DNA from: Monocercomonoides exilis
Lineage: Eukaryota; Preaxostyla; Oxymonadida; Polymastigidae
NCBI GenBank assembly: GCA_001643675.2
Contig: LSRY02000029.1
Coordinates: 1,054,001 to 1,118,000 of the forward strand
DNA length: 64,000 nt
Direction: 5' to 3'
Below are positions 24,144 through 36,400 of this stretch, piece after piece; positions within the stretch are counted from its first letter, which is position 1; every line of letters starts with the position of its first letter. The notes beneath the pieces were generated by a model that saw only the letters and a program-made list of their open reading frames with translations, was not told the origin of the DNA and ran no database searches. A program made the translations under genes and the position numbers.

Positions 24144-25257
24144 CTTAATGCGAAAAAAAGTTTATATGAAATTTGTATCAAAATCATCACAAATAATTCC
24201 GTTAAAATATACGTCTGTAATCAAAATTATTATTCAAAATCTCGGAAAAACAGAATAACTTTTTTCCTTTTTGATCTAAGCCATATTCAAAAAAACAGGA
24301 TTAATTTCAAAATTTTCAAAAATGCATAATTTCATATTCAACGTTTCAATAAGAAAATTTCAAAGTGTTTTATTTTTGGATATAAATGAAACTTCGAAAA
24401 TTTCCAAAGGGTCTCGAAAAAGAACAATTTCCATGAATAAAGTTATTATAATTATTATAACAATAATGTATCAAAAATTGAAGATATTTCTTTTATCTGG
24501 GACATTGAATCTATTCCAAATTTTATTAATAAATTCGTTTATTCATTTGACCTTTTTTTTTTTTTTTTTTTTTTTTTTGAAAGCTTCCTTCTATTTTGAT
24601 TTCAAAAAAAAAATTCTCATATTTCGATTAAATATCTGTTTCCACTTACGAAACTTTCAAAAAATGGAAATAATAACATTGTTCAAATTTTGTTTTCATT
24701 AGACATGTGTTTCTTTGTGACTATTGACAGACAAATTTGGTATCCTGACTGACCGAATAATAATGTTCACGTCAGAGCCTCAAATATGAAAACAATAATA
24801 TTATATGCAAATATTTTTAATTTTAAATCCAAACAAGCAAAAAATAAAAACACGTTTTTCAAAAAGGATATTGACAAAAAGTCAATTTTGGAATTTATTA
24901 ATCATCGGACTGTTAATGAAGTCAGTGACTGTCAAAGGAGTCATTATTTTGTTGGGAAGAAATTTTAACTTATTTTTTTAAAACAAAGAAAAGTTTGAAG
25001 ATTTAAAATGAAATGAATAAAGTGATAAAAATTGATTTCTATGGGAAATTCTTTTTGAAAAATCGCAAATGTTAAATTTTCAAATTAAATAAATATTTCA
25101 TATTTCAATCAACTTTATGCTCCGGCTCATTAATCAACATCTGTATTTTAGTAGTTGCTTTATAAAATGCAGTCTTTACTTGATATAATCACATCTGTTT
25201 TACACAACTTTTTGTGACTATATCCGATTGTGATTATATGGGATGCCTATTAACACA
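24144..25257. other. AT-rich intergenic region with T26 run
   Basis: About 1.1 kb without a convincing gene. It contains a T26 homopolymer at 24553-24578. Small plus-strand frames are Ile/Phe/Lys-rich and look random. Confidence 0.5.
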
Positions 25258-26380
25258 GCAAAAAAAAAAAAAACTACAGATTTCGCACAAAATACAGAAC
25301 AAGATCGATTTCACAATAACAGCAAAAGGAACAACTCTGATAATTTTCTTCAAAATATATCTCATAAAAACAAACTCGTTTGATAAACAAAACTTTCAAA
25401 ATAGCTTCATTTGCGCTCAGAAAAAAATAAATGATTGAAATCTCGGAAAAATAGGATTTTGATTTTCTCCGAGATTTCAATAATAATTTTTTTAACGAAC
25501 AAATGAAACAATTTTGAAAGTTTTGTGTATCAAAAGAGTTTGTATTGTCAAGATATGAATGATTATTTTTGAAATAATAACTTTTTTCGGGGCGTTGGTT
25601 TTTCAAACTTTGTTTATCATTTGGAAGAGCCTTAGAAAAAAAATACTCAATTTATCACAACTGTTTAAAGAATAAATGGGTGATTATTTTTGAAAGCATA
25701 TTTTTTCTTTCAACATTTCCGGTTCAAAAATTTATCTTGAACAAAAAAAGAAGAATACTAAAAAATGAAAACACTAACAAATGACATCATCATCTTTATT
25801 TGAGCAATAACATTTGTATATTACACATTTGTGTTTAATTCAGCATTCAAATACAAAATCTTTTGCCAAATTCAAACATAATTTGAAAAATAAGCTCCCA
25901 GAAAAAAGTTATGATTTCAAAAATAATTACCCAAATGATTCGGCTAAAATAAAGAAAAAAATGTCTTTGTTTTGCCTTTTCACTCTTCAGTGATTACAAA
26001 TCCACATTTAAGGGAAATTTTTGAACCGAAAATTTTGAAAGAAATAATATGCTTTCAAAAATCATCACCCATTTTATAAATTTGAAAATAATATTTTTGT
26101 TGAAATGTTTTTTTCATTAAATTGCATCAAAAGACATTGTTTGATGTGAAAATGAGACAGATGTGTTTTTTGTTGAAGTTATTTCTTATCTGTGTTCATT
26201 GTCATTAATTCAAAACAAAAAATTTTACTGAAATTATGCTTCAAAAAAATATGATTTCAAAAATAATCACTCAAATTTTTTAAGGAAAATTGTCAGAAAT
26301 ATTCCTCTTGCAGTTATTGAGAAATCGATCTTGTCCTGTATTTTGTGCGATGTCCGGTTTTTTTATGCGATATATGTTCA
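25258..26380. repeat. Nested inverted-repeat (foldback) region
   Basis: Non-coding DNA built of inverted repeats. Outer arms: about 25281-25351 (CGCACAAAATACAGAACAAG...) matches the reverse complement of about 26285-26352 with few mismatches. Inner palindrome: about 25367-25450 against 25462-25548, centred near 25456, with the stem GAAATCTCGGA...TCCGAGATTTC. A third pair: 25671-25734 against 26014-26076, about 90% alike. A 30-bp motif around TTTCAAAAATAATCA(C) occurs at least five times in both orientations (25560, 25681, 25912, 26053 and 26253). Weak mirrored reading frames on both strands at 25.37-25.56 kb are a consequence of the palindrome. Best explained as one or more foldback/MITE elements nested in one another. 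Confidence 0.75.
25678..26070. mobile_element. Candidate MITE (about 393 bp) with GGGTGAT termini
   Basis: The segment begins GGGTGATTATTTTTGAAAGC and ends with the matching GCTTTCAAAAATCATCACCC. The inverted similarity runs about 60 bp inward. Its tip GGGTGAT is the same as that of the 2-kb transposon at 5822-7860, so it may be mobilised by a related transposase. The flanks (AAAT and ATTT) are themselves palindromic, so a TA duplication cannot be fixed. There is no coding capacity. Its boundaries overlap the larger nested repeat region. Confidence 0.5.
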
Positions 26381-26439
26381 TTTGAAAAATAAACACTTTG
26401 AAAAAAGTTAAGATTAAATGAATAATCACGCAAAAAATA

Positions 26440-26690
26440 TTAAAAAATGAAAGATAAGAAAAAAAGAAAAGAAAAGAACAGAAAAGAAAAAAGAAAAGAA
26501 AAAATTGAAAATTGAATCAAATCAACATGAACCATTCTCATTATCTTTTTTATTTTGTTTTTTATTTTATTTTATTTTTTCATTTTCATTTATTTTTTAT
26601 TTTTAATTTATTTTTTATTTTTAATTTTTAATTTTTTATTTATAATTATTTTTTATTTTTTTATTTTTTTTTACCAAAGAATATAATATT
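26440..26690. repeat. AAAAG/TTTTA simple-sequence tract
   Basis: A purine tract of GAAAA-type units (about 26450-26510) is followed by a T-rich tract of TTTTA-type units (about 26545-26670). Their complementarity is low. The remaining 26690-27169 is AT-rich without a recognisable gene. Confidence 0.7.
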
Positions 26691-27169
26691 GCATAAAGAA
26701 ATGTCGTGAAACTATTTCAAAACACTTTTGATTTAAATATGTTGATATTTCCATTTCAAGAAATGAAAAAGAGAAAAGATCCAATTAATATAATAAAAAA
26801 TTTCATTAATGCCAAAAAAGTCAAAGAAAAAGAAAGAAATCCACAATGGAATAAGTGCAGTTTGGATGCATTATATATTTAAAAAACGATTTTAATTATT
26901 GTGTTTTTGTTAAAAATATTAAATTCAAACATTTCAAAATTCGAAAAATCTTGATTATTTTTGAAAATTTGAAATTGTGTCAAGAGTTCCGAAATTTTGG
27001 AAGTTGAAACAGATGGTATTTTATGATCTTCTTCATTGTCAATTGATTATTTACAATTATTTGTTTTTCTGAGCTGTTAAACGACTGGATTCTTTATTAA
27101 AACGATTAGAGTTTGTCTTTGCTTTTTGAGAGCGGTTGCCTCTGAAACGTCTTTTTAAGCGTAAAAACA

Positions 27170-30100
27170 ATGAAGAAAGACAACTTTTTAAAAGACTCAA
27201 ATGAAATATTAAGGAACATCGAATTATGCGTTGGTGAAATGGAGACAGTCCCACTGAGGATTCTCACCGAAATGGTTGATAAAGGAGTTGGTATTCTGAA
27301 ATCAGCAAGCAACGACAACGAAGTTTTGACCTTTGGAAAGATTTTCGAGGTTATTTTAAATCCTGCTTCATATTCGCCAACGTTTCGAAAAATTAAAGAG
27401 AAGAATGTTCCACGTGTTGGAAATGAAAAATACAAAGATACGAGTTTTAAGCATGAATTATATCCAAAGAGGAAAAGCGGAGAATCAGAATACTTCAAAT
27501 CTCCCTTTCTGCATAATGTTATAAGTGGAAAAGAGTTGGTTCGATCTGCTGTTGATCACATTCTTTCCACAGAAAATGATGAAATATTCGGATTATTACT
27601 AAAATTACTGGGCCACATTTTAAGGCTGAGCGAAAGGAATGAAATTGTCACAGCGGCTAAGCAAGGGCTGATTGATGGAGTTATCGATATCTTGAAAAGA
27701 TGCCAAAGTCCATTAATTTTGCTGGATGCTTTATCACTGTTGCTAACTTTCAAAAACAAGATCATTCACCTTCCAGATTTCATGAAAAGAAGGATTTCTC
27801 AATGTGTATGCTATCATGAACTTATTCTATCCGTCCTTGAGATTGTTATCGGAAATGAAGAGAGAGGAATGGCTTATCCGACTGTTCAGAATATTTGTCT
27901 GAACAAGAATATCAGACGAATGTCAAACGAGGTTTTTATACAAAGAATTTTTTACTCACCAAAAATAAAGAAGAGCGAAAAAGCAGATTATAAGAACAAT
28001 GTGTCAGACAGAAAATCGCCAAATTCGAAAGAAGAAGAAGAGGAAGAGGAAGAAGAAAACGAAAATTGCGAGAAAACCAGTTTGGGCAAAGATGCAGATG
28101 CCAATGGCGATGAAGACAATGATGCTGGATTTAAACGGAAGCAGAATGATTCAACAATAACAACAGCTTTTTCAACAGCGGCCGAAACTACTATAACAAT
28201 AGCAACGCCCTTTGCCAATTTTTTTAATGTTTTTTCAACGAAGACTTTAGAGGCAGCAATGGATTATTATGCATTTTCTCACAATGAAGAAGAACAGCAC
28301 TTTCCGGATCTTAACGTTCCTTTCCTTCCTTTTGATGTTCGGTTGAAGGCGGCTGAGACATATTCATTGTTTATTGAAGACAGCACAATTTTGTGTCCTG
28401 CCTATCCAATTGTGGCTGTGCTTGCAGAAGGCATTGAGCTCGAAGACGGAGACGAAGAAGCGTTCATTTCAGCAAAAAAGAAAGAACAGAAAAGAGTTGT
28501 GGGAGAAAAAGAATCTGATGCAGAAAGTTCAGAAGAGACAGAAATGCCATTCTCTGATGAGATTTATGCGCCAACGACTGAATGTGACCTGACTTCGAAG
28601 ATGACAAAGATCAGAGATAGTCTGCTCGCCTTGTGTCGCATATATGTTAGCCGGTCTCTTCTTGATATTCCAGGTGCTGTTGTTCAGTCTTTTCACTCTT
28701 TTGGTGCTTTTAACAGAAAACAATCTTTTATTTTGATTTTTATTTTTCACGATTATTTTGCATGTGCATTCAATTTATTCTTCTTTCAAAAAATGTTGAA
28801 TTTTCTGTTTGCGAACACGTACAGAAGTTTTGACGTATCATTATGGATCTGATGCAAATATTTACGAAAGGCTTGCCCTTCCTTCGCATTTGTATCGGAA
28901 GCTTGAAAGAAGTCTTGTGCGCCTAATAAAGTGTGGTTTTAGATAATTTTTGCAAGAAAGTCATTCATTTCTAATTAATTTGCATGCGATGCATTTCCCC
29001 CAATGAGCAGTTTCCCCATGGCACGCTTCTGCAATCTTGCAGGAAGCTGTTTGAATCGTTTGGCTGTGTTTATGCCTCTGCCTGAGAAGAAGAAGACAAT
29101 ATGCTCAATTGGACCAACAATATTGAATAACTTAGAAAAGGTGGAGGCAGAAATGAAGGAGATTGTTCAAAGAAAAGCTTCTGATCAATCAGAAGCTGCA
29201 GAAGAAGACACGATGCAAATCTTTTATGAAAGCAATCCAACAATCCAGTTCGAAAAAAGCGATCCGTTTATTCTTGCGATGAAGCCGAATGCGGGTGATT
29301 GTCTGACTGTCAGCGAGCTGGAAGAGAAGTGGCTGCTTTTTGAGGATGCGCAACTGCGCTTTGCAACAGACACATTGCTGGGGATCAAAAACACTTATTC
29401 GGATCTGAAGTATAACTGGAACTTTCAATTCTCCAACTTTCATTATATTTGGGACATACAGAGATACCACAGATCTTCCAACGCGCTTCGACTGAATGCA
29501 TTGCTTTCCTGCCTTTTTAGCTGCGTGAACAGTCGAGGCAGTGCCAGCGATTATGCACTCATTCAACCCTTCTTCAGGGTGCTCGTGGAAAAACTTAAAT
29601 TTCTATTTCCGCTTCGTGCTCCGATTGACGAAAGCAAAATGTTCTCCACTTTCAACCAGCCAACGGCACTTGAATCTGTGCAGACCACAGTTGCAGCTGT
29701 TGTGCTTTGTGTGCTGATGAATGCACTGAAGGAGCTTCCGTTTGCCTTTGCGTCAGGGATAATAAAAGACTTTTTGGAGTTTGGTGCAGATTTCAGGTAT
29801 ATCACTCCGCAGCTGATGGCACATGTCATTCAAAAAATTAGAGAGAAGTGCATTATTTTTATGCTTCCTGTGCGAATCAACAGAGTTAAGCAGTCTGATT
29901 CGATTGTGAAGGATGAGACAGATGTTCTTTTCAATACCTTTCCGTTCAACATGCTTTCATCGAAAAAGATTATCAGTTGGAAGTGCGTTTCGTTGGTTGA
30001 ACGAGAGTGCTGCTATCCGATTCATTACAAGAAATGCATCGAGAATGCTAATGATATTTCCTCGATTTCTGAAAAGCCATTTTTTGAGGATGCGGAAGAG

Positions 30101-30391
30101 ATCGAGCGAAAAGACGACAGCGGAACATGTCTTTTGTTTTATCTGGACGATGCACTGGAAGAGTCTGGGATTCGTGATGCTGTTGAATCTTGTGTTCAAA
30201 GAGAAAATATTCAAGATTTTTGGTTTGCGCCTTATGCTCTTCCGAAAATGGACAGATTGAGCCACTTTTCAGTATTTGATTACATGCGTCACAACGAAAC
30301 AGCTCTTGCTGATCCAGTTTTTGTTCAAAATAGTGGAAATATTTTGTATAGAAATAATTTTTACATCAGAAATTATCATATTTTCTCATGA
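27170..30391 (+). CDS. Helical-repeat (ARM/HEAT-like) protein of 997 residues
   Basis: Three exons joined in frame: 27170-28673, 28825-28930 and 29008-30391 (TGA). Total 2,994 nt, a multiple of three. Introns are 151 nt (GTGCTG...ACAG) and 77 nt (GTGTGG...GAG). The second exon is needed to connect the two long frames and itself reads as protein (YGSDANIYERLALPSHLYR). The first 280 residues show repeated amphipathic helices of the armadillo/HEAT kind (for example LLLKLLGHILRLSERNEIVT). An acidic linker (coded at about 28029-28060) follows, then another helical part. No catalytic motif or membrane span is seen. I do not recognise an orthologue. A scaffold role is a guess from the fold. It faces the next gene tail to tail. 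Confidence 0.65.
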
Positions 30392-31451
30392 AATGACAAA
30401 GATTAATGAACAGAATGAAAATGAATCTTTGCATATTTTTATCGAGAAAATATCTTTTGTAGAATTTTTTCTTTTTCTTTCTTTTGCTTTTCTTTTGATT
30501 AGTGCGAGTCTATTTGCTCTAAAACTGTGAAAGATTTCAAAACTTTGCAAGGAGAGTAATATTTTTTCTCCAAAGTGTTGTTTTTGTTTGGGAGTTTTTC
30601 TGGAAAGTCTTCTTGTGTTATTTCATTTTGTTTTGTCTTAATTTATTTCTGTTATTTGCATTAATTCATTTCTTGGTGTATATTTTAATTTTGTATCGAG
30701 AAATATTTAAGCAATGAAAAAGAGAAGTGCAGAAACCTTTTGCTTTTCTATTGATGCACTTTCACTTTAAAACTTCATTGCAAGCTGAAATATAAAGCCC
30801 ATCAGTTATTTTTCACAACATAATCATTCCTGGAAAAAATAGGAGTTATTGATGTTTATGTTAAGCTCATTGTTATGAAAGCGGGAAAATATATCATTGA
30901 AAAGTTGAAATAAGTTGAAAAAATGATAAGTCAAAACTTTTGATCTGATCATCACTTCAATCTGATATTGAGCAAAATTTTTGCATTTGTGAAAACAACA
31001 ACGATTTGTTCCAAACTTATTCTTCATCGTATTATAATAAGTCGATCATCCCCATGTATAATAATGAAGAAAAGAAAAGAAAAGAAAAGAAAAGAAAAGA
31101 TAATAAAATAAAATAAAATAAAATAAAGCAAAATAAAAAGAAACAATTCACAATTCATCCAAAGAAAAATATTGTTTGGCAGCAAACATGTAACAAGAAA
31201 AAGAAAAAAGAAAAATGTTCAACAAAATTTGATTGATAAATTGAAAAACAATGGGGTAAAACAAAACAAAAATTAAAAAAAAATTATCTAAAGTCTTTGA
31301 GTTATAATATGAAATAAGTTTCATTTTCTCAAATATTTTCATCTCAGCCAATAATTTATCATGCAACCCAATAAAATATTTCTATTGAGAAAGTCTTCAA
31401 ACCACAGTTAACCGGTGAAGGTCTTAATCCGAAAAATAATAATAATAAAAA
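30392..31451. other. Convergent intergenic region with microsatellites
   Basis: About 1 kb between convergent genes. At 31063-31139 a (GAAAA)n tract passes into (ATAAA)n. Otherwise it is AT-rich with only random-looking short frames. Confidence 0.6.
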
Positions 31452-32937
31452 TTAATGAGCAACAAAATCAAATGAAAAGAATTTAGTCAAGCATTCACAA
31501 AAAAAAAAATCAGAAATATTTTTTGATAATCCATAATAAAATTTGTAACGCAAAGAAATTTCTCCATGAAAGCTAATGATAACATCTTCATATCCTTCTT
31601 CTTCCATCTTTTCAAACGCTTTTCTTTTCAACGCTTTTCTTTCCTCTTCTTCCTTTTCATCATCCTTCTCTTCTTTCAATTTCTGTGAAACATTAATTAA
31701 AAATATTAAGCAATCATGTGTAATATCGTTGTTCATCGTTGATTGCTTCATTTCCTCAAAAAAAAGATCGATGACACCTTCCTTTATAAAAGTATCAATT
31801 TCCATAGCTTTGCTTTTCGCTGCTTTACTTAATGAATAAATGCATTGATGGCTAATTTCGATGTAATTATCCTTTGCTGCTCTAAATAAATTCTCAATGC
31901 TTTCAATTATCACAGAAGACTCTTCGGTTCGCAATTCGCATAAACGAAAGAAAAAGTTCAATGTTCGGAGCCATCTCATCAAAAGAAACATTTCATCCGT
32001 TTTTTGTCTCTTTTCATTGTCTTTCTTTATCTTCCAATTCGCACATTCCATCAGCTCATTCACTTCTCTTTTTGCCTCTCTCACAAAATGTAGTTCTTTC
32101 GTAATCACTTCTTCCAAACTTTTATCATCGTAAAATCTGTCTATCAAAAATGCCCAAGCAGACTGATAGGCAAGTTGCGTTAGATTGCGATGTTCCTGAT
32201 GATATTGGATTATCTCTTTGATTTCTTTCAAACACAGCTCTTTTTCAATTTTCTAATTAAAATCAGATAAAAAAAATAATCGATTATTTCAAAAATGATA
32301 TAGAAATTCTCATACAAAATATTTAAATACGTTCAAACCCAGAAAAGCTATTTCTACTTTTTTTGAACTTCCTCGCTTTCTTCTTTCTTCGAAGCAACTG
32401 TTGGAAGGCAAGGCACACAAATCGAAAGCAATTCCGTTGAAAATTCTAAATTGAGAAAAAGATAGCATTCACAGAGATCAACAAGAAGCTTTTCATCCTT
32501 TTCTTCTTTTTTTTCATTTTCGTCAACAATCATCGTTTCAAAACTTTTTCTTTACGAAGGACGAAAAAAACTTGAGGTGAAAAAACCAATCAATTTTGTG
32601 CGGTATGCTATGTGCTTTGAAAACACAGTTGCACTTTTCAATGATAATTTCTTTTCTCCAATCATTTTGTCAGTCTTATCGAACAGATCTGTTTTTAAAA
32701 CTGATTTGAGTTCTCCTTTCTCCATTTCTTCTGCAAGTTCGTTCATCTCTTCTACAATTCGTTTTTGTTCATTTTCTGTGCAATGTTCTAATTCACTAAA
32801 CAATTCTGTAATCGGAGTTCAAAATACAAAATTTTTGTTCAAAATTGTTTTTTCCAAATAAAACACAAACTTGAAAATCTCTCGGTTTTGGTAATCATCT
32901 GTATTCTGTTTTCAAAATTATCATCTAACAAACTCAT
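31452..32937 (-). CDS. ARM/HEAT-like protein with a frameshift
   Basis: Likely exons: E1 32937-32871 (MSLLDDNFENRIQMITK), intron with donor GTTTGT, E2 from 32813 (joins in frame as ERFSKLFSELEHC), then a middle exon about 32530-32309, and the last exon 32252-31452 (TAA). The product would be about 430 residues of amphipathic helices with an acidic/basic linker near the C-terminus, resembling armadillo/HEAT repeats. The middle exon changes frame at a T7 run on the plus strand (32358-32364): the reading ...KKEESEEVQKK stops, while VEIAFLGLNVFKYF, which joins the last exon in phase, is one base away. The E2-to-middle junction is not settled. This could be a sequencing indel, an unrecognised intron or a recent lesion. 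No orthologue is recognised. Confidence 0.5.
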
Positions 32938-33492
32938 TCTGTTTGTTGCAAAATGTATTCAAAAAGAGGGGTAAAGCTTGGCAAATAACAAAATAAAAGA
33001 TAAATACAAACATAACTGATTATCCTGCAAAATAAAAAAGATTTCAATACAAACCGTTCTGTTTTTGTTATATAAAAAGAAGTGTTTAAGATATTGTGAA
33101 GAAACCACAAGGATTGGCTTTCAAATTCCAAAAATGAAAATAATTTGTTTCTTTTTTGATCTTTCAAGCAGATTATTTGAAGAAAGATATTTTTCATTTG
33201 GGACGATATATTTTGCTTTAAGAATTTTATTCCATTTATTGCTTTCAAATATTTTCCTCAACTTTTTAATATTTCGATATTTTATTTTGCACGAAAATAT
33301 CAGAATTTCAATTATTCAAATGAAGAAAAAGTTTGGAACAAATCATTTCATTTTTCATAAATTCAAAAATACTGTACCATTTACGTTTCCTTTTAACAAG
33401 TATTATTCCAACAATTTTAATTAACCCTTTATATATTAATGTTGATAATCATTCGATCGTTTTATTTGTTGTAGAATCGAATAATTGTTGAT
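32938..33492. other. Divergent intergenic region
   Basis: About 555 nt of AT-rich DNA between two divergent genes. It presumably contains both promoters. No motif stands out. Confidence 0.5.
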
Positions 33493-36400
33493 ATGATGAG
33501 TCTTTGTGCACTGCTGTTATTTACATTTTTTGAGGCAAGGAAAGAATGGTTCAACATTCACGATAAATTGCTGAAAGACGAAATTATTAAATATTCTCCA
33601 TTTTCAATTTCTCAAAGCAGAGAATCAATGGAAGACTCCTGCAACACGGAAAATTTTTTCTTTAAAATATTTTCTACATCTTCAACTGCTTGCAATTCTA
33701 CACTACTCGTGGGGATAGGAGTTATTTCATCTATTAACAAAGTTATTAATTCTTCATTATCCGTTTCACAATTATACTTGCATGAAAAAAAGGGAAATGC
33801 ACTTTTTAATGTGCAGCATGGTTCAAAGTGCAGAATATACAGATGTATTGTTCATTTGAGGGAATATTCAAAAGAGCCAATATATTCTTCTTGTAGCATT
33901 CTTGAATTTGTTAATCTGTCGTTTTCGTTTTTTTCACACAAAAACATTGCGTCAAACAGCATGGTGAATTTGTGGAATGAGAGTTCACTGATTGTCCAAT
34001 CATCATCATTTTCTTCAATTGTTGTTCAAATGAGCAATCCTCTTCTTGCCTCTGGAGATTTCGATTGTGTTACAACTTCTGATTGCTTTTTCAAAAATAT
34101 CAGCCATCTCCTTACAACAGATAAAGAGCATCATCTTTATTTAAAAGCAAAGGAGAGCATTATTTTTGGGTGCAAATTTTTAGGAGTTGAAAATCCCTTT
34201 TGCTCTGTGCTTGCAATTGGAGGTTACCCATCATCGTTTTTCTGCTTCAATTCTTCGTTTTTAGTGTGTTCAGCAACAGAGCGCAACAGAAAGGTTTTTG
34301 GCAGCTCCGATGGGGATGTTGTTATTGAACAGACAACGTTCAATGTAGAAAGCAAGCAATTGAATGGGGGGACGATATACGCATTTGAAACAAAATCGTT
34401 CACAATAAAAGGATGTTTCTTTGATAGATGCAATAATACTCATCCCGAAGGTTATGGAGGTGTTGTTTTCATGAGAGATGTTGGACCTTTTTTGATTCAA
34501 AATTGTTCAGCTGAAAAATGCATCGCAACAGGAAAGGAAGGAATAATGCGTATCGAAAATTCGCGTGATTCTGTAACAATTACCAATTTGAATTCTACAG
34601 AATGCGAAGGTTTTTATCGTGGAGTTGGTTTGATTGCAGGATCGCAATCTCCTGTGTGCTGTGCAAGTTTGAAAATGTCAAAAAGTCAAAGTAGAGCAGG
34701 TGAAGCTGGTGCAATGATGTTATATCTATCTTTCTCGTCATTTATTGCCACCGATTGGATATGTGATTCTAATTCAGCTGTTAATGTTGGAGGAGCAATT
34801 TATGTTATGAAAGATGTTGAAGGTTCTGTTAATCCAGTTTCTTTTAGGTATTGTTTTTTCATAAATAATTCTGCATATCAGGGAGCAGATATTGCATTTA
34901 CTGAGCATTATTTCAATCAGACAAATTCATCGTGTTTTCTGTTTTGCTTTTCGCAAAGCAACCAAAACAGAGTGTGGATGTGCACCAATGGATTACGAAG
35001 TTGTTCAAGCGGAGAAGAGCGAAATATTCTCCTGCCAAATCCATCTGGAAATGTTATTTATGTGAATCCAGCGCGAACATCAGGAGATATTAATGGATGT
35101 GGGGATGTTTCAAACGAATGCCACACAATTTGCTTTTCATGCAGTCAGTGGATAAACTCATATCACAAGACAGTCAAGCTATATTCAGGAGAGTATTCTG
35201 AATCCTCATTTTCTGTTGGGTTCCAACATATGACCATTGAAAAGAACACTTCTTCTTCAAGTGTTAAAATCTTAACGAATCCATCAAGTGGCGCATTTTG
35301 CACTCTTCTTGGTGGATCGTTGGACATGCGCGGAATGCAGTTTATTCACAGCTCGACATCTTCCCTAGATAAATGCATATTTTCTGAGAACAACGAGTAT
35401 TCTGTGCTTGTGCTGAGCGAGTGCTCGTTAAAGGCAGACTCAACTTCTACTGCATTTAGTGCACCATTTTTTTTGCTTACAAAAGGAGAGGCAAGACTCG
35501 AGAGTTGCGAGATATCATCAGTGGTTTTTGAGAGCACATCGCTATTTACCACAGAAAAGCAAGCACATCTTGCTCTGAGCAATGTGAAGATATCAATGAT
35601 TAGCCGCAGGATAGGCGATGGCTCAGTGTTCAGTAAGGCAGTTCAAGCAGAAGAAAGCTTTGTTCTTTCAAATGTTTCGATGAAGAACTGCAAGTGCTTG
35701 GATGGGAATGGAGGTGCGTTGTATCTGGAGCTAAATGCACAAAGCACAACACAGATTGGGGCGGATTCTGGCTGCATGTTCGACACATGCGCTGTTCCTG
35801 CAGAAAGCCAGAAAAAGAGAAAAGGAGGAGGAATCTATATACAGGTTATGGAGGGAGCCGATGGTTTCCAGCTCAAAATGCTTCAGTTTTCCAATTGCAA
35901 TGGATGGAAAGGGAAAAAAGTATTTATTGAAAGCAAATATTTGTCAAAGGTTATCAACACAGCAACGCTGGCATTCAACCCTTCTGTTGCTGTTGATTCG
36001 ACCGATCTGGATGAACTGAGCGGGATGGAGAACGTAGATCAAAACATGGTCATCCCACTTGTTGTGTTTCTGAGGAACTTCTCATCTCCTGCTTATGTGT
36101 CTGGGCAGACCACTGATTCAGACTATCGCCTTTGCGGATATAGCGATTATCCGTGCCAGAGCGTGGAAGGCGCTTCAGCTGCGCGATTTGCAAACACAAA
36201 GAGAAATATTCGCTTTCTGCCTTCCTTCTCCTTCCGAACAGAAACACTCCTCAACAGTCAATCGTATGCGTTTGACGTTGAGGAAGACAACACACCCATC
36301 AACATTGGCTCATCACAAGTGAAAGAGAATGAAGGGCTTTTGATCAATTCTGTGGAGACAAGTTTCAGCAGAATCAAATTTGTGCTTGAAGCATCTTTGA

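Noticed and set aside
25214-25606. Similar short proteins on opposite strands at 25.2-25.6 kb.
   Set aside because: Their resemblance is caused by the palindrome centred near 25456, not by two genes.
31063-31139. Regular short repeats as a CRISPR-like array.
   Set aside because: They are 5-bp simple repeats without spacers, in a eukaryotic intergenic region.
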